The notes beneath the pieces were generated by a model. It had not been told where the DNA came from. It was given only the letters and a program-made list of their open reading frames with translations, and did no database searches. The position numbers and the translations under genes are program-made. Positions 8,983-18,948 of a stretch of DNA of 64,000 nucleotides are shown here, in pieces. Location: assembly GCA_963663495.1 (NCBI GenBank), contig OY760427.1:2728001-2792000 (forward strand). The letters are read 5' to 3'. Source of the stretch: G963663495 sp963663495 (lineage in GTDB: Bacteria > Bacteroidota > Rhodothermia > Rhodothermales > Bin80). How positions within the stretch are numbered: the stretch's first letter is position 1; every line of letters starts with the position of its first letter.

Positions 8983-10584
8983 TTACCAAAACACCGTGTA
9001 GAGTACCACGGTAATGGTAACTATTCCGAAGGCTAATCCGGCAAAAACCGGATCCGCGCGCCAAAAATCCCGTCCCGGTGAAATTGCCTTCGGACTATCC
9101 TTACCCCGCCCTTCTATCCCTGAGACCACTACAATCAACGCGACGCTAGCCAAGAATACGATCCCCATACGATCAATAAACGGGAGATCTGGCATAGCCC
9201 ACTTGAGAAGCACAGAGAGCGGAATGCTAAGAACAGCGGATAGTAGCGCGGAATTGGCCGTAGCCTTCTTCCAGAACAAACCCATAATGAAGATTGCCAA
9301 CACCCCCGGGCTAATCAATCCCGTGAAATCCTGGATGTATTGAAATACCTGGTCTAGGGAGCCGAGCTGAGGGGCAACACAAGCGGCAACCACCATACAC
9401 ACGAGAGCAACTATTCTACCCACTCGCACCAATTCCTCCTGGGAAGCAGATTTGCTGAAATAGTTGCGGTACAGATCCATTGTGAAAATGGTTGATGTAC
9501 TATTCATCATTGATGCCAGCGAAGACACGATGGCAGCGATTAGAGCTGCGAAGGTCAGGCCTTTCAAGCCGGGACCCACAAACTCATTCAATAGCCACGG
9601 GTAAGCCTCATCGGCATTGCTAATCGGCGCATGCAGAGCATAGGCGACGATGCCCGGCACAACAACTACGAGCGGCAGCAAGAGCTTCAGATATCCCGCA
9701 AAAGCTATACCGCGCTGGGCTTCCTTCAGGCTGTGCGCCGCAAGCGCACGTTGAATGATATACTGATTGCAACCCCAATAGAACAGGTTCGCAATCCACA
9801 TGCCACCAAGGAGTACTCCCAAGCCCGGAAGCAGGTCATAAGCATCCTGAAGGACGCCCTTGTCATCCGTATACAAGAGCTCTCCTTCAAAGAGAATCAT
9901 ATTGAATCGGTCTCCTGTCTCAGCGATCAGTTGCTGAAATCCGACTATCGGTCCCGCTCCACCGCCAAATGCGCTTAGAGCAAGCCATGTGGTTAGCAGC
10001 CCTCCACCTACCAGGAATATCACCTGCACTACGTCCGTCCACGCAACAGCCTTAAGGCCCCCGTATACGCTGTACAGTGTGGCAAAAATTGCCAGTGCGG
10101 CGACGCCTTTCCAAAAGGCAATGCCCATGATCCCCTCCAAGGCGAGCGCCCCCAGGTAGATCACCGATGTTAGGTTCACGAATACGTAAACCAGCAGCCA
10201 AAATACCGCCAACAGGGTCCGTACCCGACTGTCGTACCGTACCTCCAGAAACTGCGGCATAGTAAAGATGCCCTTTTTGAGATAGATCGGTATGAATAAC
10301 CATGCCACGAGGAGCAAGGTGATCGCGGCCATCCATTCGTACGTAGCAATGGCCAAACCCAGCCGGAAACCCGAACCCGACATGCCGATAAACTGCTCGG
10401 CGGAAATATTCGAAGCAATCAGAGAGGCACCGATTGCCCACCACGGTAGGGACTTGCTCGCCAGGAAATAATCCTCAGCATTCTTCTTGTGCCCCTTCTT
10501 TTCTCTTGAGACCCAGAGGCCAAGACCTACTATCAGGAGGCAGTAACCTCCGAAGATTACATAGTCTACGACAGCAAATTCCAC
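8983..10584 (-). CDS. Sodium:solute symporter (SSS family, SGLT-like)
   Basis: This is a 533-residue polytopic membrane protein with about 13-14 hydrophobic segments. It starts EFAVVDYVIFGGYCLLIVGLG and carries the SSS-family early signature (AEDYFLASKSLPWWAIGASL, about 36-56) and the core EQFIGMSGSGF motif. The family couples inward sodium flow to uptake of sugars, amino acids or organic anions in the cytoplasmic membrane. The pattern is closer to sugar and inositol-type SSS members than to the acetate-type protein at 11146-12831, but the substrate cannot be fixed. The upstream gap (8773-8982, before the receptor gene) holds nothing recognisable. Confidence 0.92.
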   Translation of the reverse strand: MEFAVVDYVIFGGYCLLIVGLGLWVSREKKGHKKNAEDYFLASKSLPWWAIGASLIASNISAEQFIGMSGSGFRLGLAIATYEWMAAITLLLVAWLFIPIYLKKGIFTMPQFLEVRYDSRVRTLLAVFWLLVYVFVNLTSVIYLGALALEGIMGIAFWKGVAALAIFATLYSVYGGLKAVAWTDVVQVIFLVGGGLLTTWLALSAFGGGAGPIVGFQQLIAETGDRFNMILFEGELLYTDDKGVLQDAYDLLPGLGVLLGGMWIANLFYWGCNQYIIQRALAAHSLKEAQRGIAFAGYLKLLLPLVVVVPGIVAYALHAPISNADEAYPWLLNEFVGPGLKGLTFAALIAAIVSSLASMMNSTSTIFTMDLYRNYFSKSASQEELVRVGRIVALVCMVVAACVAPQLGSLDQVFQYIQDFTGLISPGVLAIFIMGLFWKKATANSALLSAVLSIPLSVLLKWAMPDLPFIDRMGIVFLASVALIVVVSGIEGRGKDSPKAISPGRDFWRADPVFAGLAFGIVTITVVLYTVFW

Positions 10585-10608
10585 AGCGGATTCCCCGTAT
10601 AGAGGCGA

Positions 10609-11076
10609 CTAACGCACGCGCCGCCAATGTTCATCATAACGGGCGTCACCTTGCCCACCTTCATGATGCCACAACGAATCGCCATCTATCCTACACGTAA
10701 AGGAAAAGGACTGCCCGATGTTCTCGGGTATCGCGCTATACTCAACATATTCCGTATAAAACCCGCCAGACTCCAATGAGTATCGCCCCCCCTGCGAGTG
10801 GATTAACTCCTCAGCGTTTTGCCGAATAAACATCCAATGCGTTTCATTCAGAATCTTAAGCGTCGGCGCTTCGGAGTAATTCGGGTCACTATCAAACTCT
10901 CCACTCAGCGCCGGAGCAGACTCGTTGATACCAGCCAACTCCCAACTGCCCACCAGGCTCGGGCACGGATCGGTGCCCGGAACTTCGGCCATTTCTACTA
11001 CCTCTTCCGTTTCGCCACCCCCGCAGGCAGTCAGGCACGCCACTAATACGACAATCAGGAATTGAAGAGCTTTCAT
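10609..11076 (-). CDS. Small lipoprotein of unknown function
   Basis: I chose the internal ATG at 11076 because it places a textbook lipoprotein signal at the N-terminus (MKALQFLIVVLVACLTACGG, lipobox LTAC). The longer open frame to 11109 only adds a hydrophilic leader. The mature part (about 135 residues) is acidic and has no domain I recognise; the fold may be a small beta-barrel of the lipocalin-like kind (WELAGINES, HWMFIR), but that is a guess. It lies between two symporter genes on the same strand. Confidence 0.7.
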   Translation of the reverse strand: MKALQFLIVVLVACLTACGGGETEEVVEMAEVPGTDPCPSLVGSWELAGINESAPALSGEFDSDPNYSEAPTLKILNETHWMFIRQNAEELIHSQGGRYSLESGGFYTEYVEYSAIPENIGQSFSFTCRIDGDSLWHHEGGQGDARYDEHWRRVR

Positions 11077-11145
11077 GAGAAACACCTCGTAATACAATTT
11101 GATGGACACCGGCCACGTCCAAGGTATACTATACTGGAACCAAGC

Positions 11146-12831
11146 TCAAGGCGTTTTACCGGGAAGCCGGATCCCCTCAACAAGACGCTGAATGTGGATC
11201 GGCGGGGCCGGAGTAGTATATGACACGGCCAGAGCGACGGCGAAATTGATCATCATTCCGATTGTTCCGATACCCTCGGGTGATACTCCAAATAGCCAGT
11301 GCTCCGCCGTATTCAGGTCAGGACTGATGAACTTGAAGAATACGATGTATCCGGCGGTAAATACTATCCCGGTCACCATCCCGCTAATAGCACCATACTT
11401 GTTCATACGCTGTGTGAATATACCCAGTATGATTGCCGGGAAGAACGATGCCGCGGCAAGGCCAAATGCAAAAGCCACAACCTGCGCCACGAATCCCGGA
11501 GGATCAATACCAAAGTAGCCGGCAACACAAACCGCTATCGCTGCCGCAATGCGGGCCGTCAGCAATTCTTGCCGATCGGTAATATGGGGCATTAGCCCCT
11601 TCTTCAATAGATCGTGGGCTACTGATGTTGAAATTACCAGTAGCAGTCCGGCAGCCGTTGATAAAGCAGCGGCCAGCCCTCCCGCGGCCACGAGCCCTAT
11701 CACCCAGTTGGGCAGGTTCGCTATTTCCGGGTTAGCCAGAACCATTATATCCCGATCTATGATTAATTCGTTTTCAACCGCACTATCGGGACCAGTGTAT
11801 TGTATCGCTCCATCGCCGTTCTTATCCTCAAATACCAAGAGCCCGGTCGACTCCCAATTCTTGAACCAGTCCGGCGCCTCGCTATACGGCATATTCGTGA
11901 CCGTCGTTAGCAGATTAGTCCGCGCGAAGGCTGCCACCGCTGGCGCGGTTGTATACAACAGCGCGATAAACACTAGTGCCCAGCCCGCACTGCTGCGCGC
12001 TGCGGCCACGCGCGGCACCGTATAAAAACGAACTATAACGTGCGGCAAGCCGGCGGTGCCTACCATCAGCGCCGCCGTGATGAACAGCACATCAATGGTG
12101 CTTTTGCGTCCGCTCGTATAAGCATCGAACCCAAGCTCTCGGCTCAGCCCATCCAACCGCTCCAGCAGAAACGTACCGGACCCGTCCGTAAGCGCACTGC
12201 CGAAACCGAACTGGGGAAAAACGTGTCCTGTCATCATTAACGAAATAAAGATGGCAGGAACCAAGTAGGCAAAAATCAACACGCAGTATTGAGCAACCTG
12301 TGTGTACGTGATGCCCTTCATCCCCCCGAGGACAGCGTACACAAATACGATGCCCATGCCGATAAATACACCGCTGGAAACGTCAATCTCCAAAAAGCGC
12401 GAGAACACAATCCCTACGCCGCGCATCTGTCCCGCTACATACGTAAAGCACACAAATATTGCGCACAGTACCGCGACAAATCGTGCCGTCTGCGAATAGT
12501 ATCGGTCTCCCACGAAATCAGGCACGGTGTACTTGCCAAACTTGCGCAAATACGGAGCCAAAAGCAGTGCAAGGAGGACATACCCACCGGTCCAACCCAA
12601 CAGATAAACACTACCGTCGCGCCCCATAAAGGAAATGAGTCCCGCCATAGATATGAACGAAGCAGCGCTCATCCAGTCGGCGGCCGTCGCCATGCCATTC
12701 AGCAGTGGAGGAACACGCCCTCCCGCGATATAGAAATCCCCGGTGCTGCCGACACGCGACCACACCGCGATCCCGATGTACAGCGCAAAAGTCAAGCCTA
12801 CAAGGAGAAATATCCAAGCCTGCGCGGTCAT
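11146..12831 (-). CDS. Sodium:solute symporter large subunit (acetate/ActP-like branch)
   Basis: The 561-residue polytopic SSS-family protein carries the ATAADWMSAASFISMAGLI segment (about 49-67) and the AAALSTAAGLLLVISTSVAHD segment (about 391-411), both typical of the ActP/VC_2705-like branch. The start codon overlaps the stop of the upstream small protein (12828-13088) by 4 bp, so the two are translated together. Large-subunit symporters of this type commonly pair with a DUF4212 small subunit. They are thought to take up short carboxylates such as acetate, but substrate assignment here is inference. Confidence 0.9.
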   Translation of the reverse strand: MTAQAWIFLLVGLTFALYIGIAVWSRVGSTGDFYIAGGRVPPLLNGMATAADWMSAASFISMAGLISFMGRDGSVYLLGWTGGYVLLALLLAPYLRKFGKYTVPDFVGDRYYSQTARFVAVLCAIFVCFTYVAGQMRGVGIVFSRFLEIDVSSGVFIGMGIVFVYAVLGGMKGITYTQVAQYCVLIFAYLVPAIFISLMMTGHVFPQFGFGSALTDGSGTFLLERLDGLSRELGFDAYTSGRKSTIDVLFITAALMVGTAGLPHVIVRFYTVPRVAAARSSAGWALVFIALLYTTAPAVAAFARTNLLTTVTNMPYSEAPDWFKNWESTGLLVFEDKNGDGAIQYTGPDSAVENELIIDRDIMVLANPEIANLPNWVIGLVAAGGLAAALSTAAGLLLVISTSVAHDLLKKGLMPHITDRQELLTARIAAAIAVCVAGYFGIDPPGFVAQVVAFAFGLAAASFFPAIILGIFTQRMNKYGAISGMVTGIVFTAGYIVFFKFISPDLNTAEHWLFGVSPEGIGTIGMMINFAVALAVSYTTPAPPIHIQRLVEGIRLPGKTP

Positions 12832-13088
12832 ACCCGATCCTCGTTTCGTTGGCTAACCAGCGACCGATCCAGTCGATTCATGAGAAACACATAGACAAAT
12901 ATGAGCACCACAAACACGTATATGGAGCCCTGCTGTGCAAACCAGAACCCCAGTGGAAACCCTGCCATTTGAATCGTATCCAACGCATTGACAAACAATA
13001 TGCTGCAGCCGAACGATACGGCCGCCCATATGGACAGCAGCACTGCCAGATACCGGAGGTTCTTTCTCCAATACTCCTTTTCAACCAT
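12828..13088 (-). CDS. DUF4212 family sodium/substrate symporter small subunit
   Basis: The 86-residue protein has two transmembrane helices (about 12-32 and 47-70). It starts MVEKEYWRKNLRYLAVLLS and has the characteristic GFPLGFWFAQQGSIYVFV stretch of DUF4212. I chose the start at 13088 because the open frame further upstream lies inside the MscS gene and lacks the family pattern. This start overlaps the end of that gene by 8 bp, and the stop overlaps the large-subunit start by 4 bp. The three genes therefore form one tightly packed unit. Confidence 0.88.
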   Translation of the reverse strand: MVEKEYWRKNLRYLAVLLSIWAAVSFGCSILFVNALDTIQMAGFPLGFWFAQQGSIYVFVVLIFVYVFLMNRLDRSLVSQRNEDRV

Positions 13089-14181
13089 GGGTCGGATCAC
13101 CTTTCTCTGCACCGCCTTCAAGATATACGGTACGGGTCGGGAAGGCAATCTTAAGCCCCCGCTTCTCTACCAATCGCAGGACCTCAAGTAGGACGCGCTC
13201 CTTGGCCGCCATGTAATCACCATGATCGGGGGACTTTGTCCAGCACTGCACGAGAAGGTCAATGCTTGAGTCACTGTACGCATGTACAAAGGACTGAATA
13301 CCTTCCTGATCTATGTCTGGCATCTTCCGCATCATTGAACGAAAGCCCTCCACCAGCTGCTCAAGCTGATCGGAGGACGCCGTATACGCTATGCCGACAT
13401 TCAGGCGAATACGACGACTAGGACGCTTTGAATAATTGAAAATCGTTGTGCCGGTGAGTCGGGCATTAGGAATCGTTGCAATGGACTTGTCGAACCGACG
13501 AACACGAGTGGTCCGGATGCCTACCTCCTCCACCACTCCCTCAATCCCGTCAATCTCAATCCAGTCGTCTATCTGAAATGGACGGTCGGCAAAGACGACC
13601 AGAGAGCCAAACACATTGGAAACGGTATCCTTGGCCGCCAGTGCAAGCGCCAAACCGCCGAGACCCAGGCTTGCCACAAGGCTTGTAACCGAAAAACCCA
13701 TCCGCTCCACCCCCATTACGCCCACCACAGCGAAGATGACAACCTTGAATACCCTGCTAAGAAGAGGCACCAACTGATCATCCAGTTTCGATTCTGTCCT
13801 GTCGGACGCTCGCGTTGCCCATCGGGAGGCGCAGTCGGTAAGCCGAAACAGCGTCCAGACTCCTGCAAGACCGATGGCGAGCCACAGTCCGGTAAGAACA
13901 AATTGTTGCACATTTACGGGCTCCACAGGTAATTCCAACATCCGGACTGCAGCTACCCAGAGTAGCACCCGGAGGAAGACACCTGTCGGGCCAGGCATCA
14001 ATGCATGCAGGTCCGCCGCCCATGAAGCCTTTTGCGGCGCAGCCCACCGCCGCAGGACAATGCGGAACAGCATACGTACCAAGCCACGACAAAAGATGCT
14101 CAGAATAACCAGCGCTGTCGCAACCGACAGCTGCCATAGCGTTAAGCCCAACAATGCTTCGGATTGCAGCAAAGCCTCCAT
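13081..14181 (-). CDS. MscS-family mechanosensitive ion channel
   Basis: The 366-residue protein has several N-terminal transmembrane helices, then the pore-lining helix with the Gly/Ala pattern ASLGLGGLALALAAKDTVSN (about 187-206). Next come the beta domain (FADRPFQIDDWIEIDGIEG) and an alpha/beta C-terminal domain. It would release osmolytes through the inner membrane on hypo-osmotic shock. It is packed with the DUF4212/symporter pair downstream and lies 2 bp from the WbqC-like gene upstream, so cotranscription is likely. Confidence 0.9.
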   Translation of the reverse strand: MEALLQSEALLGLTLWQLSVATALVILSIFCRGLVRMLFRIVLRRWAAPQKASWAADLHALMPGPTGVFLRVLLWVAAVRMLELPVEPVNVQQFVLTGLWLAIGLAGVWTLFRLTDCASRWATRASDRTESKLDDQLVPLLSRVFKVVIFAVVGVMGVERMGFSVTSLVASLGLGGLALALAAKDTVSNVFGSLVVFADRPFQIDDWIEIDGIEGVVEEVGIRTTRVRRFDKSIATIPNARLTGTTIFNYSKRPSRRIRLNVGIAYTASSDQLEQLVEGFRSMMRKMPDIDQEGIQSFVHAYSDSSIDLLVQCWTKSPDHGDYMAAKERVLLEVLRLVEKRGLKIAFPTRTVYLEGGAEKGDPTHG

Positions 14182-14183
14182 GA

Positions 14184-14927
14184 TTAATTCTCGCGTATTT
14201 GAGTTTGTTTGACAGTTGCCATGCTCTGCAACCTCGCCGGCGCTGCCGGGCCGTAACCGAACAGCAGGTCGAGAGCCGTCATACCGGGCTCAAATCCGGC
14301 AAAGGCTTGCCTGTAGGGGTGTTCTGTAAAATGGAGCCGCAACGCAGGATCGCGGTCGGGCCTGTCCTCCAGTGCGGCCAGCATTCGGCACCCGCCGCTC
14401 CTTGGGACCAGTTTCGATGCGGTCCTATCAATGGACAATGTGCATGCCAATCCGTACAGGGAATGCAGCAATCGGACAGAGGTAGCAGTGATATTACCAA
14501 GCAGCTGCCCTGGCATCCACAAAAAGTCTCGTATTCTGTCGGAGTAGTGGGCAAAATACGGTGCATGTCCGTAACTACTGACAATGGCCTTCCAGTGATG
14601 CCTGCGCCAGTCCGGCACGCCGGCCGTAATCGTGGCAGCCGACGAACGCCCATGCTGTCCGCGACGAACGGGTACGCTTAACCACTGCGCCCCGCCGGGG
14701 GTCCGAATCCGCGTGCGATTCTGCCATGACTGGCGCACGTACTGCCGGGAAGCTGCCACAATAACATGGTCCGAAGCCTGCATTTGAGCCACGTACTCCA
14801 GGCGCGGAAGGTATTCAGGAGCCCGTACCGATACGATCGGCAACAGGGAACCTGCCGGTTCTGCAACACTTCGACCCGCACGACCGTCAATTCGCGATAC
14901 AACGTTGCTCGAACCTGGCTGTACCAT
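14184..14927 (-). CDS. WbqC-like family protein (start uncertain)
   Basis: Residues from about LLPIVSVRAPEYLPRLEY onward match the WbqC-like family, including SWQNRTRIRTPGGAQWLSVP and the C-terminal GMTALDLLFGYGP. The family is found with O-antigen and sugar-nucleotide genes and may be involved in amino-sugar acyl transfer; the biochemistry is not settled. The frame stays open to 15017, but the upstream part overlaps the divergent peptidase gene. Possible starts are ATG at 14927 or a TTG at 14843 right at the start of the conserved region. I list the ATG, and the shorter form is as likely. Confidence 0.7.
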   Translation of the reverse strand: MVQPGSSNVVSRIDGRAGRSVAEPAGSLLPIVSVRAPEYLPRLEYVAQMQASDHVIVAASRQYVRQSWQNRTRIRTPGGAQWLSVPVRRGQHGRSSAATITAGVPDWRRHHWKAIVSSYGHAPYFAHYSDRIRDFLWMPGQLLGNITATSVRLLHSLYGLACTLSIDRTASKLVPRSGGCRMLAALEDRPDRDPALRLHFTEHPYRQAFAGFEPGMTALDLLFGYGPAAPARLQSMATVKQTQIREN

Positions 14928-15834
14928 CGGCATCATTGCTCCGGGAAGCCCACCACGGGAGCCGGAGCAGCTTTCTCTCGGGATAGCATCGCTGCGAAAG
15001 GAAGGGTTCAGGGTCATTATTGATCAGTACGAGGCAAGGGGCTATCTTGCAGCTCCTGACGAGAAACGGGTAAAGTTAGTCAATGATATGCTGCGGCGGA
15101 CGGATGTGGACGCACTCATGTGCGTCCGCGGTGGCTTCGGGACGCTGAGAATTCTGCAGCATCTTGACTACGAAGCAGCCATAAAGCACCCCAAGCTGCT
15201 CATCTCCTTCAGCGATGGCACGGCCCTCCAACTGGCCTTGCTGCATAAGGCATCATGGAAATCTCTTTCGGGCCCGCTGGTAGTGGAGTGGGCAAAATTA
15301 GAGCCTGGCATGCGGGAATTCTTCCTTGCCATGGCTCGTGGAACCATACCGGACCCGTTTCCAGGTCCAAGCGGTGAAGAGCTTACCCCCGTGCGACCGG
15401 GACAAGGTTCTGGAGCGCTGATCGGAGGCAACCTATCCACTATCGTGCGATTGATAGGGAGCGATTACCTTCCCGATCTTAGCGACTCAATATTATTCAT
15501 TGAGGAGGTAGGCGAACTCCCCTACAGGATTGATGCCCTGTTCGCACAACTGCGTTTATCCGGTATATTGGACCGATTGGGTGGCCTGCTTCTCGGGCAG
15601 TTCACCGAATGGAGGTCAACACGTACGAGAGCAACATTGACGCCTGATCAGATCTTTGATGACTACCTGTCCCATGTGCCATACCCGGTAGCTAAAGGTC
15701 TGTTATACGGACATTTTTTGCGACGTGTAACCATGCCCGTCGGTTTACGAGCACAACTGGTTGTTACACAAGAACAAGCGCAACTCCGCATCGTGGAATC
15801 GCTCCCGAATTACCGCGCCTCTAACCCGCGGTAA
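14905..15834 (+). CDS. S66-family LD-carboxypeptidase (LdcA/MccF-like)
   Basis: The 309-residue protein opens with TIGIIAPGSPP, the typical S66 N-terminus, and has CVRGGFGTLRIL (about 73) and the nucleophile region LISFSDGTALQL (about 98-109). The downstream catalytic Glu/His region is present (FIEEVGELPYRIDAL and YGHFLRRVTMPVG). S66 enzymes cleave the L,D-peptide bond of murein tetrapeptides during recycling, or detoxify microcin C-like compounds. The start is a TTG at 14905; it overlaps or closely abuts the 5' end of the divergent WbqC-like gene. Confidence 0.88.
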   Translation: MLEPGCTIGIIAPGSPPREPEQLSLGIASLRKEGFRVIIDQYEARGYLAAPDEKRVKLVNDMLRRTDVDALMCVRGGFGTLRILQHLDYEAAIKHPKLLISFSDGTALQLALLHKASWKSLSGPLVVEWAKLEPGMREFFLAMARGTIPDPFPGPSGEELTPVRPGQGSGALIGGNLSTIVRLIGSDYLPDLSDSILFIEEVGELPYRIDALFAQLRLSGILDRLGGLLLGQFTEWRSTRTRATLTPDQIFDDYLSHVPYPVAKGLLYGHFLRRVTMPVGLRAQLVVTQEQAQLRIVESLPNYRASNPR

Positions 15835-15894
15835 TCACGACGCCCGATCCATCTTTCGCGCCCTGATCGTCGTTCACCACAATCTCACGTCCCA

Positions 15895-16479
15895 GTGCGC
15901 CTAGCCGTTTTTGCTTCTGGAGGAGGCTCCAACCTGCAGGCGATTCTTGATTGCGGTGATATTAACGTAACCGTGTGCATTAGTAACAATGCCAATGCGA
16001 AGGCTCTTGCAAGAGCGCATGCGCGGGGCGTCGAAACGCTGGTCTTGAATCCAGGCACTTTTGCCAGCGAGGACGTATACGCAGCCCACCTGCTTTGTGA
16101 GCTGCAATCCAGGCGTGTTAATACGGTGGCGCTGGCTGGATACATGAGGAAGATTCCTGCCTCCGTAGTGGCTGCCTTTCGTGGTCGCATCCTAAATATT
16201 CATCCGTCGCTGCTTCCCGCGTTTGGGGGCAAAGGCATGTACGGTATCCATGTCCATCGTGCGGTATTGGAATCAGGGGCGCGGCAGAGCGGGGCCACCG
16301 TCCATTTTGTGGACGAAGAGTACGATACCGGCCCCATACTCCTTCAGGAGAAAGTACCGATCCACCCGGATGACACGCCAGAAAGCCTCGCGCAACGCGT
16401 TCTCTCCGTTGAGCACACCCTGTTCCCGCGTGCCCTGCGTCTGCTGCGATACACCATTGAAACGACCATACAATCATGA
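15895..16479 (+). CDS. purN: Phosphoribosylglycinamide formyltransferase (GAR transformylase 1)
   Basis: The 194-residue protein matches PurN in length and motifs. It has the N-terminal FASGGGSNLQAI nucleotide loop, the catalytic region ILNIHPSLLPAFGG with its His, and HFVDEEYDTGPIL with the conserved Asp. It transfers a formyl group from 10-formyl-THF to GAR in purine synthesis. The start is GTG at 15895. The end overlaps the purH start by 4 bp, so the two purine enzymes are translationally coupled. Confidence 0.95.
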   Translation: MRLAVFASGGGSNLQAILDCGDINVTVCISNNANAKALARAHARGVETLVLNPGTFASEDVYAAHLLCELQSRRVNTVALAGYMRKIPASVVAAFRGRILNIHPSLLPAFGGKGMYGIHVHRAVLESGARQSGATVHFVDEEYDTGPILLQEKVPIHPDDTPESLAQRVLSVEHTLFPRALRLLRYTIETTIQS

Positions 16480-18053
16480 TTCCGGCTATTGACACCCCTG
16501 CACCCTATGCCCAGCGCGTGCGACGGGCACTTCTTTCCGTATATGATAAACGTGGACTCGCGAGTTTCGCTAAGCTGTTAGCCGATCTAGGCGTAGAACT
16601 GCTGTCCTCCGGCGGTACTGCACAGCATCTGCGAGAAGCTGGCCTGGATGTCGTGGATATCGCTTCGGTTACAGCGTTCCCGGAAATTCTCGCGGGTCGC
16701 GTCAAGACGCTGCATCCTGCCATCCATGGTGCTATCCTTGCACGGCGCGGATATAGCCCGGATGACGCGGACCTGTTGAAGTACGGTATTGATCCTATTG
16801 ATCTCGTAGTGGTAAACCTGTACCCATTTTCTGAGGCCGTGAGCCTGCATGATGTAACTGATGCCATAGCGGCCGAGAATATTGATATTGGCGGCCCAGC
16901 AATGATACGGGCAGCGGCAAAGAACTTTTCCCACGTAGGTGTGGTCACAGCTCCTGCGGATTACGACGCAGTGGGACGGGAACTACGGGCTTCGGATGGT
17001 AATCTGCTTCTTGCGACGAGACGCCGACTTACCACCGCGGCCTTTCAGCGGACGGCCGCGTACGATGCCGCAATCCACAAATACTTCTCGGAAAAACCCG
17101 AGACCACTTTGCCGGAAACCTTAGCGATATCCGTTGGCAGTCGCAGGACGCTGCGGTACGGAGAAAATCCGCATCAGGGAGCCGCATTCTATGGCAATAC
17201 CAAGGACCTGTTTGAGGTGCTCCACGGGAAGCCGCTGTCGTACAACAATTTTCTGGACCTCTCGGCCGCACTGGCCCTGATTGACGAGTTCGCAGAATCA
17301 GGCCCTGCTGTCGCGATCCTCAAGCACACCAATCCATGCGGTGTTGCAGTAGCTGATTCAGTGACCGAGGCCTACGAGAAAGCATTCGCAACGGACCGGC
17401 AGTCTCCATTCGGGGGCATCGTTGTTACCAACCGCCCGCTATCGCTTGACATGGCCTCCGCTATTGATCGAATCTTTACCGAAATCATCATCGCACCGGC
17501 GTTCGAATCGGCTGCTCTGTCTTTCCTGACTAAAAAGAAAAATCGGAGACTTGTGCGCCACTTGGCGCCCTACAGGTCGTTGCCGGTAGCGGAGGTTCGA
17601 TTGCTCTTGGGCGGGGCGCTCCTGCAGGAGCGCGACCCGGCATTACCGACAGCGGGAACCGGATATCGGTGCGTAACGCGGTGCGAGCCGACCCCGGGCC
17701 AGATGAAGGACCTTGATTTTGCTTGGCGTGTCGCCAAGCATGTTAAGAGTAATGCAATTGTCTATGCCCGTAACCAGCGTACGCTCGGCATCGGCGCCGG
17801 CCAGATGAGCCGAGTGGACGCCTCCGAAATCGCCGTCATGAAAGCCCTGAAGTCGGGCATCTCTCTTGAGCAGTCCGTCGTCGCTTCCGACGCCTTTTTC
17901 CCCTTTGCCGATGGCCTTGTAGCAGCCACGGAAGCAGGTGTGGCGGCTGCCATACAACCGGGGGGCTCGGTGCGTGACGCCGAAGTAATCGCAGCAGCAA
18001 ATGACCATGAGATCGCCATGGTGTTTACAGGGCAGCGGCATTTTCGGCACTAA
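16476..18053 (+). CDS. purH: Bifunctional AICAR transformylase/IMP cyclohydrolase
   Basis: The 525-residue protein has an N-terminal MGS-like IMP cyclohydrolase domain (GGTAQHLREAGL, GRVKTLHPAIHGAIL). The C-terminal AICAR transformylase domain contains RYGENPHQGA and KHTNPCGVAV. It carries out the last two steps of IMP synthesis. The stop codon TAA at 18051-18053 overlaps the 8-bp direct repeat that marks the insertion of the neighbouring tnpB element, so the element landed exactly at the end of the gene without damaging it. Confidence 0.96.
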   Translation: MIPAIDTPAPYAQRVRRALLSVYDKRGLASFAKLLADLGVELLSSGGTAQHLREAGLDVVDIASVTAFPEILAGRVKTLHPAIHGAILARRGYSPDDADLLKYGIDPIDLVVVNLYPFSEAVSLHDVTDAIAAENIDIGGPAMIRAAAKNFSHVGVVTAPADYDAVGRELRASDGNLLLATRRRLTTAAFQRTAAYDAAIHKYFSEKPETTLPETLAISVGSRRTLRYGENPHQGAAFYGNTKDLFEVLHGKPLSYNNFLDLSAALALIDEFAESGPAVAILKHTNPCGVAVADSVTEAYEKAFATDRQSPFGGIVVTNRPLSLDMASAIDRIFTEIIIAPAFESAALSFLTKKKNRRLVRHLAPYRSLPVAEVRLLLGGALLQERDPALPTAGTGYRCVTRCEPTPGQMKDLDFAWRVAKHVKSNAIVYARNQRTLGIGAGQMSRVDASEIAVMKALKSGISLEQSVVASDAFFPFADGLVAATEAGVAAAIQPGGSVRDAEVIAAANDHEIAMVFTGQRHFRH

Positions 18054-18064
18054 ACATATGGGAC

Positions 18065-18700
18065 TTATATACGTGAGTGACCAACTGTACACAGCGAGGC
18101 ACTAGTATCAATTTCACGGGTCATAGGTTCACGGGTCATAGGGGTCGGTAACCCGAACGCCCCTCGCCGTGCAGAAGCCCCAATCCCGGAGGCCAGTATG
18201 TTTGCAGCCGCATTCAGGTCTGCATGATCCGCATGTCCACAGGACATACACGTGAATTTGCTCTGCGTCTTACGGTTACTCGCTTCTGTGTGCCCACACA
18301 CAGAACACCGCTGACTGGTATAGGCAGCGGTAACCTTTATCACGTTGCGGCACTTATAGCCCAGCATCTGATCCAGCTGGCCCCAACCTGTTCGCAGTAT
18401 CCCACGGTTGAGGCCAGACTTCTGTCTGACGTTTGTGCCAAAGCTCTCCATCGTCCCCTTAGCTGAATGTGTCATCGCTTTGATCTTCAGGTCCTCCAGT
18501 ATCACCGTTGAGGAGCAATTGGCAATACTGCGACTTACCTGGTGGTTCGCATTCTTGAGGATGGTAGCACGCTTGCGCTGTATGCGGGCGATTCTATCCT
18601 TCCGCCTGTTACGACGGTTGGAGCCTTTCTTCTGTCTCGCCAGTCTTCGCTGATGCCGCTTCAACTTGGCATCAAGACGCTTGGTATCCGGTTGTCTGAT
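18065..18700 (-). pseudogene. tnpB: 3' fragment of tnpB (interrupted copy)
   Basis: Codons equivalent to about 210-416 of the intact copies are present and open, including the RuvC-II region (ILEDLKIKAM), the CxxC zinc ribbon and the RuvC-III HADLNAAANIL motif. Homology stops abruptly at 18700, just after the codons for IIRQPDTK. The open frame then continues into unrelated sequence to a spurious ATG at 18724. RuvC-I and the N-terminal domain are missing here. A short tandem duplication near 18115-18140 (repeat of TTCACGGGTCATAGG) adds four residues near the C-terminus. It cannot encode an active nuclease. Confidence 0.9.
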
Positions 18701-18948
18701 TAGTATCCGTACGGTGAAGTACATGGTAAAGCGGGCTTAGCATTGGTCTGCGTAGTCCGCTTGTAGAGCCTAGTGCAAGGTGATTATACGCCGGGTTTGG
18801 TGTGCCGATATGGGAATTTCGGAGTGGTGTGCAACTTATCGTCCAGGCACCCGAATGCAGTCAGCAATCAGCGCTTTTGAAGACAAAATACATGGGTTTT
18901 GGGGTAGAAGAATCGGAACATTGTGGAGGGCGCACATGCACATAAATT

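Noticed and set aside
18701..18724. ATG at 18724 as the start of an independent 219-residue protein
   Set aside because: The first residues (MYFTVRIL) come from sequence unrelated to tnpB; the frame is the truncated 3' part of tnpB joined to foreign DNA.
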